Assembly (NCBI RefSeq): GCF_000308675.1
Contig: NZ_BAGE01000046.1
Coordinates: 62,001-126,000 of the forward strand
Reading direction: 5' to 3'
From: Nocardia paucivorans NBRC 100373
Lineage (GTDB): Bacteria; Actinomycetota; Actinomycetes; Mycobacteriales; Mycobacteriaceae
Length of the DNA stretch: 64,000 nucleotides
The position numbers and the translations under genes were made by a program. Below are positions 53,554-61,550 of the stretch, one piece after another; the stretch's first letter is position 1, and every line of letters begins with the position of its first letter. The notes under the pieces are model-generated. The model was not told the DNA's origin. It did not search any database and saw nothing but the letters and a program-made list of their open reading frames with translations.

Positions 53554-54788
53554 GCGGCCTCCGCCGGCGTGGCGCCGTACCGGGCCAGAATCCGTTCCCG
53601 TTTGGACGGCTGAATATGGACACGGGTGATATCACCGCCGTAGTGCGCGAGCACGCGCTTGTCCATCACCCGCCGCCACAGCGGTGGGAAATAGGCGAGC
53701 AGGATCATGCTCGCGTACCCGCTGGGCAGTTCCGGTGCCTGCTCCCAACTGCGCAGGGTCTGGTATCGCCGGGTGGGATAGGCGTGATGGTCGCTGTGTC
53801 GCTGGAGGTGGTACAGGAAGATATTGGTGACCAGATGGTCGCTGTTCCAGCTGTGCGTCGGCGCGGGCCGCTCGTAGCGACCGCTCGCGGTGCGCTGCCG
53901 GAGCAGACCGTAGTGCTCCAGATAGTTCACCACCTCCAGCAGGCTGAACCCGATCACTGCCTGCAGCAGCAGATACGGCAGAACCTCGAGGCCGAAGATC
54001 GCGACCAATCCGGCGAACAGGACCACCGACAACAACCAGGCCGAGAGCACATCGTTGCGCAGTGTCCACGGCCCGGAGTCCAGGCGCCGCAATCGAGTGC
54101 GCTCCAGGTTCCACGCCGAGCGCAGCCCACCCCATACGGTCCGAGGCCAGAAGGCCCAGAAACTCTCGCCGAAGCGCGCGCTCGCCGGGTCCTCCGGGGT
54201 GGCGACGCGCACATGGTGGCCCCGGTTGTGCTCGATATAGAAGTGGCCGTAGCAGGTCTGGGCCAGCGCGATCCGTGACAGCCGGCGTTCCAATTCCACC
54301 TTCTTGTGGCCCAGCTCGTGCGCGGTATTGATACCGATGCCCCCGACGATACCGACGGTGAACGCCAGACCGATCTTGTCGACCGTGGCCAATCCACCGG
54401 ACACCCCGAGCCACCCCAGATCGTCGGCGGAGATCAGATAACAGGCCAGGAGCAGGGTGGCGTATTGAAACGGCAGATACAGGTAGGTCAGGTAGCGGTA
54501 GTACCTGTCGTGTTCGAGGGCCTCCATCACCTCGTCGGGCGGATTGGAGCCATCGGGCCCGAAGGCCAGATCCGCGAGGGGGATGATCAGATACACCAGA
54601 ATCGGCCCTACCCAGTACGCCACATGCGACAGCTCCGGCAGGCCGATCGCGTTCAGGCCCCAGATGAGCGGTAGCCCGATGGTGAACAATCCGGTCGGCG
54701 CGAACAGGCCCCACAGCCACATCCGCCGTTTGGGGTCTCGCCAGGTATGCGGAGTCTCCGGGGGTACCGACTCGGCCTTGGTAGACAT
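53550..54788 (-). CDS. alkB: Alkane 1-monooxygenase AlkB (copy 2, with rubredoxins)
   Basis: 412 aa from ATG 54788 (MSTKAESVPP; GGAG upstream). Histidine motifs: NTAHELGHKKVE, EHNRGHHVRVATPEDPASAR, NYLEHYGLLRQR and LQRHSDHHAYPTRRYQTLR; six or so membrane helices. Hydroxylates the terminal carbon of medium or long n-alkanes. Operon alkB-rubA-rubB-tetR in the Rv3252c-Rv3249c order. A palindrome 85 bases upstream probably controls it. Copies 1 and 2 agree strongly in the catalytic half, so they are likely paralogues from duplication. Confidence 0.96.
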   Translation of the reverse strand: MSTKAESVPPETPHTWRDPKRRMWLWGLFAPTGLFTIGLPLIWGLNAIGLPELSHVAYWVGPILVYLIIPLADLAFGPDGSNPPDEVMEALEHDRYYRYLTYLYLPFQYATLLLACYLISADDLGWLGVSGGLATVDKIGLAFTVGIVGGIGINTAHELGHKKVELERRLSRIALAQTCYGHFYIEHNRGHHVRVATPEDPASARFGESFWAFWPRTVWGGLRSAWNLERTRLRRLDSGPWTLRNDVLSAWLLSVVLFAGLVAIFGLEVLPYLLLQAVIGFSLLEVVNYLEHYGLLRQRTASGRYERPAPTHSWNSDHLVTNIFLYHLQRHSDHHAYPTRRYQTLRSWEQAPELPSGYASMILLAYFPPLWRRVMDKRVLAHYGGDITRVHIQPSKRERILARYGATPAEAA

Positions 54789-54872
54789 CTTCGTCTCCGT
54801 TCTCACGCCTACGTCATGTGACGCGCCTAACAATCAACTTGGACAATAGACCTTCTTTCGTCCGTTTTCTAG

Positions 54873-54890
54873 ACAAATCTTCTGATTTGT
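54873..54890. promoter_or_regulatory. Operator-like palindrome upstream of alkB2
   Basis: ACAAATCTTCTGATTTGT: perfect 7-base arms with a 4-base centre in an AT-rich stretch, 85 bases before the alkB2 ATG. A TetR-type operator by shape; a second small palindrome CGTCATGTGACG lies at 54812-54823. Confidence 0.72.
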
Positions 54891-55011
54891 AAAGCATTCA
54901 TTCGTAGATATGCATACAACCGGGCGCGCGGCGGCCCATACGCCCCGCTGCATATGCATCCGAAACCGGAACGTATGAGCGTTATGCCCCGGAAGACCTC
55001 GCCGAGCGCCA

Positions 55012-55037
55012 CCCCGGCCGAACCATGTCGGCCGGGG
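55012..55037. terminator. Terminator after fbiA-fbiB-NUDIX operon
   Basis: Perfect 10-bp stem CCCCGGCCGA/TCGGCCGGGG with a 6-base loop, 15 bases beyond the NUDIX stop on the minus strand. Confidence 0.8.
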
Positions 55038-55052
55038 CACGGCGAACCGGTC

Positions 55053-55571
55053 TCACCGGATCAGCACATCGGCGTTCGGGGGCAGCCCACCGACGGGCCA
55101 CCAGCGCAGGTCGGTCGACTCCGCGCTGCGCACCGGCACCGCACCGGGCGGGGCGGTGATTCGGAACAGCAGGTCCAAGTGCCGCGTGGGGATACCGAGC
55201 GAGCAGGTGATCGGATGCGCCTGGGCTCCGTAGAGCTCCGGCTCCAACACCAAACCCGCGATACCGGACTCCTCGGTGGCCTCGCGCAATGCCGCGTCGG
55301 CCACCGTCGTATCGCTCTCCTCGCAGTGGCCGCCGAGCTGGATCCACCGCCCGACCCGCGGATGCAGGGTCAGCAACACCTCGCTGCCGTCGTGCGAGAA
55401 CACCACCGCGGAAGCGGTGATATGACCGGCCGCGTTCTCGCGCAGACAGCCGCGCGGCGCCACACCCAGAAAGGCGAGCAGCGCCTCGCGCAACGAGGCG
55501 TCCGCCGAGTCGGCCGGGCGCCAGCGGTGCAACAGCTCGGTGGCCGAGGCATGCAGCGATTCGACGCTCAC
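55053..55571 (-). CDS. NUDIX hydrolase
   Basis: 172 aa from GTG 55571, which overlaps the fbiB stop (GTGA). The Nudix box is LGGHCEESDTTVADAA followed by LREATEESGI, a variant with an Asp/Thr where Glu is usual and one extra residue before REATEE. ASAVVFSHDGSEVLL and HPRVGRWIQLGG precede it. Expected to hydrolyse a nucleoside-diphosphate-linked substrate; which one is unknown. Its coupling to the F420 genes hints at a linked role or house-cleaning. Confidence 0.88.
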   Translation of the reverse strand: MSVESLHASATELLHRWRPADSADASLREALLAFLGVAPRGCLRENAAGHITASAVVFSHDGSEVLLTLHPRVGRWIQLGGHCEESDTTVADAALREATEESGIAGLVLEPELYGAQAHPITCSLGIPTRHLDLLFRITAPPGAVPVRSAESTDLRWWPVGGLPPNADVLIR

Positions 55572-56911
55572 AGCTCCACCAGTCCCGGACCGTCGGTCCG
55601 CGGCGGTCGAGGCGTCAACTCCTCGAGAGGATGACCGACGGCGATGGCCCCCAAGGGATTCCACTCCGGATCCAGCCCCAGGACCTCGCGGGTCACCTCC
55701 GGCGCGAAGATCGTCGAACCGATCCAGCAACTGCCCAGCCCCTCGGTGGCCAGCGCGACCAGCAACCCTTGCACCGCGGCGCCGACCGCGACCGTGAACA
55801 TGGTTCGTTCGGCGGCCTGTCGGCGCTCATCCGGATAGTCGTGGGCGCCGTCGGGAACACAGAACGGGATGATCACCTCGGGAGCGTCGAAGAGAATGCG
55901 GCCCCGGGCGATACGGCGTTTCACCCGTTCGGCGTCCAGACCGTCACCGAGGAGGTCGGCCCGCCATTTCTCGGCCATGGCCGTCAACAATCGCTTTCGC
56001 AGCGCCCGATCACGCACCCAGACGAACCGCACCGGCCGCGTGTGATGCGGCGCCGGAGCGGTGAGCGCCACCGCCACCGCCCTACGCACCACCTCGGGAT
56101 CGACCGGGTCGGGAGCGAAGGAGCGAACCGAGCGACGCAGGAGTACGGCCTCGCCACGGCCCCGGGCGATGGCCTCGGCCGTGCCCAACCAGAACAGATC
56201 GTCGGGGGCACGGCGGATCAGGGCGGCGGCGGACGAACCGTCGTCGACAAGCCGCAATCCGCGCACCACCGCCACCGGAACACCGCCCAGTTTGCCCTTC
56301 ACCAACTCGGCGGCCGCGGCCAGTTCGTCGGCAATTGCCACCTGGGTCACCTGCAGTTCGTTGCCCTGCCCGTCCACGGCGCCCGCGTAGTCGTACAGGA
56401 CCGGCAGCCCCGCCGATCCGATGGCCACATCGGTCTGACCGTTACGCCAGGCACGACCCATGGTGTCGGTGATGACCACCGCCACGTCCACCCCGAGTCG
56501 GGCGGCCAATGCCGAACGCAGTCCCTTGGCACTGACATCGGGATCGTTCGGCAGCAGAACCAGTTCTGCCCGTTCGACATTCGAGCCGTCCACCCCTGCG
56601 GCGGCCTGCACGAGACCCAACCGGTTCTCGGTGATCAGGGTGCGCCCGCGCCGGGCCACCACCCGCACCGACTCTTGCTCCACCAAGGCCCGGCGAGCGG
56701 CATCGCGTTGCTCCGGATCCGTGGGAGCGGAGACGATTCGACCCTCCGCCTTGGAAACGACCTTGCTGGTGACCACCAGGATGTCCCCGTCGGCCAACCA
56801 GGGCGCGCAGGCGGCGATATGGTCGGCCAGATCGTCACCCGGACGGAATTCGGGCAGACCGGTGATCGGTAGGACACGCAGCTCTGCGGCGGCGTGATCG
56901 GTGGGACTCAT
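55568..56911 (-). CDS. fbiB: Coenzyme F420 gamma-glutamyl ligase / FMN-reductase FbiB
   Basis: 447 aa from ATG 56911, which overlaps the fbiA stop. The N-terminal half (about 1-245) is the CofE-like GTP-dependent ligase that adds glutamates to F420-0 (VVTSKVVSKAEGR, ITDTMGRAWRNGQTDVAIG); the C-terminal half (about 255-447) is a nitroreductase-fold domain (RRSVRSFAPDPVDPEVVRRA, GLGSCWIGSTIF) that reduces dehydro-F420-0 in mycobacteria. Length and fusion agree with M. tuberculosis FbiB. Confidence 0.96.
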   Translation of the reverse strand: MSPTDHAAAELRVLPITGLPEFRPGDDLADHIAACAPWLADGDILVVTSKVVSKAEGRIVSAPTDPEQRDAARRALVEQESVRVVARRGRTLITENRLGLVQAAAGVDGSNVERAELVLLPNDPDVSAKGLRSALAARLGVDVAVVITDTMGRAWRNGQTDVAIGSAGLPVLYDYAGAVDGQGNELQVTQVAIADELAAAAELVKGKLGGVPVAVVRGLRLVDDGSSAAALIRRAPDDLFWLGTAEAIARGRGEAVLLRRSVRSFAPDPVDPEVVRRAVAVALTAPAPHHTRPVRFVWVRDRALRKRLLTAMAEKWRADLLGDGLDAERVKRRIARGRILFDAPEVIIPFCVPDGAHDYPDERRQAAERTMFTVAVGAAVQGLLVALATEGLGSCWIGSTIFAPEVTREVLGLDPEWNPLGAIAVGHPLEELTPRPPRTDGPGLVEL

Positions 56912-57906
56912 GGCTTCACTCCGGCGAGTTCCAGTGCGGCACGTACCATTTCGGCGGTTGTCGGCGGATCGGTCATCAACAGGGGCACACTGCGCACCTC
57001 GACGCCGGGCACCTCGGCGGTATCGGTCGTATGGATCAACCAGCCGTCCAGAATGCCGGTGGCCGAACGGGCCCCGTAATGTCGCCCGACCGCCTCGGCC
57101 GTGCTCTCGACCCCGATTACCGACAGGCATTCGTCGGCCATACCGCGCAACGGTTTGCCATCGATCATCGGCGACACGCCGATAACCGGCGCCGAAGTGG
57201 TGCGCAGCGCGCCCCGAATTCCGGGTACGGCGAGAATCGCACCGATGCTCACCACCGGGTTCGACGGAGCCAACAGCACCACATCCGCGGAGCTTATGAT
57301 TTCGATCACATCCGGCCCCGGTTTGGCTTCATCCGCCCCAATTGTGGCGAATCCGTGCGTACGAACTCGAGCGCGGTATCGGACCCACCACTCTTGGAAA
57401 TGGATCGCGCGTCGTTCGCCAGGGTCGTCACCCTCGCTGATAACGACATGCGTTTCGCATCGGTCATCGGTTGCCGGGAGAAGTTTCACGCCCGGCTGCC
57501 AGCGTTTACAGAGCGCTTCGGTGACCGCCGAGAGCGGATAGCCGGCACGCAGCATTTCGGTCCGCAGCAGATGGGTGGCGATATCTCGATCACCCAGTCC
57601 GAACCAGTCGGGTTGCGCCCGGTATTTCGCCAACTCCTCCTTGGCGTGCCAGGTCTCCCCCACTCGACCCCAACCACGCTCCGGGTCTATTCCCCCACCC
57701 AGGGTATACATGCAGGTATCGAGGTCGGGGCAGATTCTGAGACCGTGCATCCACACGTCGTCGCCGACATTGACGATAGCCGTGATGTCGGATTCGGGGA
57801 GTAGTTCCCGCACGCCCAGCAGGAACCGCGCGCCCCCGACTCCGCCGACCAGAACGGCGACACGAGGCCCACCGGCGGGAGTGATGTCCGCTTGTTGTGA
57901 AGTCAC
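56908..57906 (-). CDS. fbiA: 2-phospho-L-lactate/phosphoenolpyruvyl transferase FbiA
   Basis: 332 aa from GTG 57906. Joins the LPPG/EPPG phosphate moiety to FO, making (dehydro)F420-0. VAVLVGGVGGARFLLGVREL, VNVGDDVWMHGLRICPDLDT, MYTLGGGIDPERGWG, AIHFQEWWVRYRA and LAPSNPVVSIGAILAVPGIR match M. tuberculosis FbiA throughout. First gene of fbiA-fbiB-NUDIX; divergent from whiB2 as in mycobacteria. Confidence 0.97.
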   Translation of the reverse strand: MTSQQADITPAGGPRVAVLVGGVGGARFLLGVRELLPESDITAIVNVGDDVWMHGLRICPDLDTCMYTLGGGIDPERGWGRVGETWHAKEELAKYRAQPDWFGLGDRDIATHLLRTEMLRAGYPLSAVTEALCKRWQPGVKLLPATDDRCETHVVISEGDDPGERRAIHFQEWWVRYRARVRTHGFATIGADEAKPGPDVIEIISSADVVLLAPSNPVVSIGAILAVPGIRGALRTTSAPVIGVSPMIDGKPLRGMADECLSVIGVESTAEAVGRHYGARSATGILDGWLIHTTDTAEVPGVEVRSVPLLMTDPPTTAEMVRAALELAGVKP

Positions 57907-58250
57907 ATCCACACAGCCTAAGCGGAGCACGAAATTGTGTGCTTCTCGCTACATTTGCTGTTCATTTGCTATTGGCGATACAAGATCGGTGCGTAAAGCG
58001 CCGCCGGATAGTAACGGAATAGTGACGGCGGCTTGACCATCGATACGTGCGGCGTGTCTAATCACTGACATGTCATTCCGGATCGCGCGGAAGTACACGG
58101 CGCGTATGGAAGTTCGAACGAGTGTTCGCATCGGAATGACAAGCTCGGGGAAGTCCGCGAGACAACGTCGCGGAGTTGTGCCGTCGGTATGCGGTGTTGG
58201 TCCGACGGAAAGAATCATTCTGCGCTAACACACAGTGAGGAGGCGGAGCG
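57907..58250. promoter_or_regulatory. Divergent fbiA/whiB2 intergenic region
   Basis: 344 bases without a gene. Holds an inverted repeat TGTCATTCCG (58071-58080) and CGGAATGACA (58132-58141) 51 bases apart, and two direct CATTTGCT repeats (57952-57959, 57963-57970). A long untranslated leader for whiB2 is likely, but no promoter could be fixed. Confidence 0.5.
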
Positions 58251-58652
58251 ATGGTCAATGAGCTGGCCCCGACCGGTATGCCGGGCGGCATATCGCAGAC
58301 CGATTCCGCAGCAGGCGCAGCACGTGGCGTCCGTGCTGACGGCAGTTGGACCGATCACGAGTTGAGCGAACAGGATTCGACGCCCCGACTCAGCCTGATC
58401 GTGACCGACTTCGACGAGATGTTCGAGTCGATCGAAGAACAATGGCAGGAACGCGCGCTGTGCGCGCAAACCGATCCCGAGGCCTTTTTCCCCGAAAAAG
58501 GTGGCTCGACCCGCGAGGCCAAACGGATCTGCATGGGTTGTGAAGTTCGTACCGAGTGCCTGGAATATGCGCTCGCCAATGATGAACGCTTCGGTATCTG
58601 GGGCGGGCTGTCCGAACGGGAACGGCGTCGCCTGAAGCGGGGTATCGGCTGA
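58251..58652 (+). CDS. whiB2: WhiB2/WhmD Fe-S transcription factor
   Basis: 133 aa; GAGGAGG lies upstream of the ATG. An N-terminal region of about 60 disordered residues precedes the WhiB domain: ALCAQTDPEAFFPEKGGSTR, RICMGCEVRTECLEYALAND with the other three 4Fe-4S cysteines, the GIWGG turn, and basic ERERRRLKRGIG. WhiB2 is an essential septation/cell-division regulator in mycobacteria. Followed by two strong hairpins. Confidence 0.96.
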   Translation: MVNELAPTGMPGGISQTDSAAGAARGVRADGSWTDHELSEQDSTPRLSLIVTDFDEMFESIEEQWQERALCAQTDPEAFFPEKGGSTREAKRICMGCEVRTECLEYALANDERFGIWGGLSERERRRLKRGIG

Positions 58653-58653
58653 T

Positions 58654-58686
58654 GGTCGGGGCCCTCCGAGCGGCAGGGCCCCGACC
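58654..58686 (+). terminator. First hairpin after whiB2
   Basis: Perfect 12-bp stem GGTCGGGGCCCT/AGGGCCCCGACC with a 9-base loop, starting 2 bases after the stop codon. Confidence 0.82.
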
Positions 58687-58708
58687 GGTGTCGCCTTTGG
58701 CGACACCG
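58686..58708 (+). terminator. Second hairpin after whiB2
   Basis: Perfect 10-bp stem CGGTGTCGCC/GGCGACACCG with a 3-base loop, directly abutting the first hairpin; a tandem terminator is likely. Confidence 0.78.
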
Positions 58709-58733
58709 TCCGAACACCGCTAACGTTCGAGTC

Positions 58734-59213
58734 ATGGCACGTTCCCGCAATCGACGCCCACCGACCACCCGGTCGGTGACCCGCCGTGGACGCGGAGTAC
58801 GCGGCCCCATGCTCCCGCCGACCGTGCCCGCTTGGCGCACCCGCGGTCAGAAGTTCGACCGCTTGGTGCTGGAAGCCTTCGCTCCACTGGACACCCGCTG
58901 GCACGACCGGCTCACCAAGCTCGATATCGCGGTCGACGACGTGCCGAAAATTCGTCCGCTGCACCCTGATTCGGTCACCTGGCCGGAAGAGGTGGTGGCC
59001 GACGGCCCCGTACCACTGTCCCGACTCATCCCGGCCGGAGTCGACCGACACGGCACCCCCATCCGCGCCCGAGTGGTGCTCTTCCGCAAACCACTGGAAC
59101 TGCGGGCGGGTGATCCCGACGATCTGGTGGAACTACTGCGCGAGGTCCTGGTCCAGCAGATCGCCACCTATCTCGGCGTCGATCCCGACGTCATCGATCC
59201 CGAACCGGAGTAG
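58734..59213 (+). CDS. Zincin-like (DUF1025) family protein without HExxH
   Basis: 159 aa, homologue of Rv3259. After a basic tail, RGPMLPPTVPAWRTRGQKFD and VLEAFAPLDTRWHDRLTKLD lead into DVPKIRP, GVPLSRLIPAGVD-like and RARVVLFRKPLELRAGDPDD strands. Members of this minimal metallopeptidase family end with HExxHHFG; here the corresponding segment is LREVLVQQIATYLGVDPDVI, so the zinc motif is lost and the protein is probably not a protease. It lies between whiB2 and the DUF3499 gene with its own terminator. Confidence 0.85.
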   Translation: MARSRNRRPPTTRSVTRRGRGVRGPMLPPTVPAWRTRGQKFDRLVLEAFAPLDTRWHDRLTKLDIAVDDVPKIRPLHPDSVTWPEEVVADGPVPLSRLIPAGVDRHGTPIRARVVLFRKPLELRAGDPDDLVELLREVLVQQIATYLGVDPDVIDPEPE

Positions 59214-59247
59214 CGGCCGGACCGCGACCGAACGCGGTCCGGCCGCT
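59212..59247 (+). terminator. Terminator overlapping the zincin-like gene stop
   Basis: Perfect 15-bp stem (AGCGGCCGGACCGCG and its complement) with a 6-base loop; the left arm begins inside the stop codon. Confidence 0.85.
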
Positions 59248-59479
59248 ATCCGGGTTCCCACCCGAACACACCGCCCGGGGCCGCGCTCGCACCGGCCCGT
59301 CGACCCCGTCGTTCCCCGATTCGGAGCCGCCATATCACCGCTCCCGAGCGCCGCGGAAACCCTCCGGAGCACGAATGCGGTCCGAATCACACCGCGACGC
59401 GCCGAACATAACGGACTAGTTGTGCGTGTCCGGCACACTCCGGGCGGCCGATGAGGTTACGCTCATCGGCGTGCTTCCC

Positions 59480-59878
59480 ATGCGTCGTTGCTGCCGTCCC
59501 GGCTGCAAGAATCCGGCCGTCGCGACGCTCACCTATGTCTACTCGGACTCGACCGCTGTGGTGGGCCCGCTGGCGACGGTGGCCGAACCACACTCCTGGG
59601 ATCTGTGCGGAACCCACGCCTCCCGGATCACCGCCCCGAAGGGCTGGGACATGGTCCGGCACGAGGGTGGTTTCTCCTCCAATCCCGACGACGACGATCT
59701 GACCGCCCTCGCCGAAGCCGTTCGGGAGGCCGGGCTGCGCCGTAGGCCGCCGGAACACGATCAACGCGGCTACCGCGACCACCACTCACCGCCGCCCCCG
59801 CGCACCACCCGCACCGGGCGCACCGGGCGCACCGGGCGGCGTGGGCATCTGCGGGTGCTCCCGGACCCACCCGGCTGA
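59480..59878 (+). CDS. DUF3499 family protein
   Basis: 132 aa from ATG 59480; GTG 59471 is an alternative and ribosome sites are poor for both. MRRCCRPGCKNPAVATLTYV, STAVVGPLATVAEPHSWDLC and HASRITAPKGWDMVRHEGG match Rv3258c. The CCRPGC and LCGTHA pairs form a probable zinc ribbon. The C-terminal tail is low-complexity, basic and Thr/Arg-rich (RTTRTGRTGRTGRR). Function unknown; always near manB and whiB2 in mycolata as far as recalled. Confidence 0.88.
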   Translation: MRRCCRPGCKNPAVATLTYVYSDSTAVVGPLATVAEPHSWDLCGTHASRITAPKGWDMVRHEGGFSSNPDDDDLTALAEAVREAGLRRRPPEHDQRGYRDHHSPPPPRTTRTGRTGRTGRRGHLRVLPDPPG

Positions 59879-60058
59879 CGGCAGGGCGCAGTGCGCGGAC
59901 AATCGGCTTCACCCCACCCGTGGGCGGTGGTGTCTCGACACCACCGCTCGAGCAACCGTACCCATCTCGGACACCCGGACACCGAGGATCGTGCGTGCAC
60001 GGGCACCCGGCCCGAGGGCCTGTCGGCGCCCACATCCGGGGGCATTAGGGTGTGAACC

Positions 60059-61435
60059 ATGACAGTCGCCCGTTCTGCCGATTTCGTCAACGCGGTGATC
60101 AAGGCCTATGACATCCGTGGCGTGGTCGGAGATCAGATCGACACCGAATTCGTCCGCGATGTGGGCGCGTCGTTCGCCCGGGCGATGCGAGCCGAGGACG
60201 CGAGCCGAATCGTCATCGGACACGATATGCGCACCTCGTCCCCGGAGCTGGCCGCCGCGTTCGCCGAGGGGGTACTGGCCCAGGGGCTGGACGTGGTGCA
60301 TATCGGCCTTGCCTCCACCGACCAGCTGTACTTCGCCTCGGGTCGACTGAACTGCCCCGGCGCCATGTTCACCGCCAGCCACAACCCGGCCCGCTACAAC
60401 GGCATCAAGCTCTGCCGCGCCGAGGCTCGGCCCGTCGGCCAGGAGACCGGCCTGGCCACCATCGCCGCCGAGGTGATCGGGGGTGTGCCGGAATACGACG
60501 GCCGACCCGGCACCGTCACCGAGCTCGATCTCCTCGACGAGTATGCAGGCTTCCTGCGTGAACTGGTCGACCTGAGCGAGATGCGACCGTTGACCATCGC
60601 GGTGGACGCGGGCAACGGTATGGGCGGCCACACCGTGCCGGCCGTACTCGGCACCCTCCCGCAGGTGAACCTGGTGCCGCTGTACTTCGAGCTGGACGGC
60701 AGCTTCCCCAATCACGAGGCCAACCCGCTGGATCCGAAGAACCTGGTGGATCTGCAACACCTGGTTCGCTCCTGTGGCGCCGATATCGGCCTGGCCTTCG
60801 ACGGCGATGCCGACCGCTGCTTCGTGGTGGACGAACGCGGCGAGCCGGTCTCCCCCTCGGCCATCACCGCCCTGGTCGCCGCCCGGGAACTTGCCAAGGA
60901 ACCGGGTGCGGTGATCATCCACAACCTGATCACCTCCCGCTCGGTACCGGAACTGGTGACCCAGCTCGGCGGCACCCCGGTGCGCACTCGGGTGGGACAT
61001 TCGTTCATCAAACAGCAGATGGCCGCCACCGGCGCCATATTCGGCGGGGAGCATTCGGCGCACTACTACTTCCGCGATTTCTGGGGCGCCGACTCCGGTA
61101 TGTTGGCCGCCCTCCACGTCTTGGCGGCGCTCGGCGAGACCGAGCAGCCGATCTCGGAACTGATGGCCTCCTACTCCGGTTACGCGGCCTCCGGAGAGAT
61201 CAACTCGACCGTCGCCGACGCCACGGGTCGGACCGCCGCCGTATTGGACGCGTTCGGCGACCGGGCCGTCTCCGTGGACCGGCTGGACGGCGTAACGGTA
61301 CAGCTGCCCGACCACGCCTGGTTCAATCTGCGCGCATCCAATACCGAACCGCTACTGCGACTCAACGTCGAAGCCCGCTCACCCGAGGAAGTAGACGCAC
61401 TCGTGACCGAGATCCTGAGCATCGTCCGCGCCTGA
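60059..61435 (+). CDS. manB: Phosphomannomutase/phosphoglucomutase ManB
   Basis: 458 aa. Interconverts mannose 6-phosphate and mannose 1-phosphate for GDP-mannose and mannosylated lipids. VIKAYDIRGVVGDQI, phospho-serine loop GAMFTASHNPARYNGIK (near 110), metal loop LAFDGDADRCFVVDE (near 248), sugar loop GGEHSAHYYFRDF and phosphate-binding RASNTEPLLRLNVEA are all present. First gene of manB-tobH-like-manA, the order found in M. tuberculosis (Rv3257c-Rv3255c). Confidence 0.97.
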   Translation: MTVARSADFVNAVIKAYDIRGVVGDQIDTEFVRDVGASFARAMRAEDASRIVIGHDMRTSSPELAAAFAEGVLAQGLDVVHIGLASTDQLYFASGRLNCPGAMFTASHNPARYNGIKLCRAEARPVGQETGLATIAAEVIGGVPEYDGRPGTVTELDLLDEYAGFLRELVDLSEMRPLTIAVDAGNGMGGHTVPAVLGTLPQVNLVPLYFELDGSFPNHEANPLDPKNLVDLQHLVRSCGADIGLAFDGDADRCFVVDERGEPVSPSAITALVAARELAKEPGAVIIHNLITSRSVPELVTQLGGTPVRTRVGHSFIKQQMAATGAIFGGEHSAHYYFRDFWGADSGMLAALHVLAALGETEQPISELMASYSGYAASGEINSTVADATGRTAAVLDAFGDRAVSVDRLDGVTVQLPDHAWFNLRASNTEPLLRLNVEARSPEEVDALVTEILSIVRA

Positions 61436-61550
61436 CTGGAATAGTGGAATCACAGACAGTGAGTTCGCCCGATCCAGGCTCGGTGTGGATACTCCGGGCG
61501 GCGGCGGGACGAGACCGAAAACAGCGCGATGAGGGGAGGTGGGACGCCCG

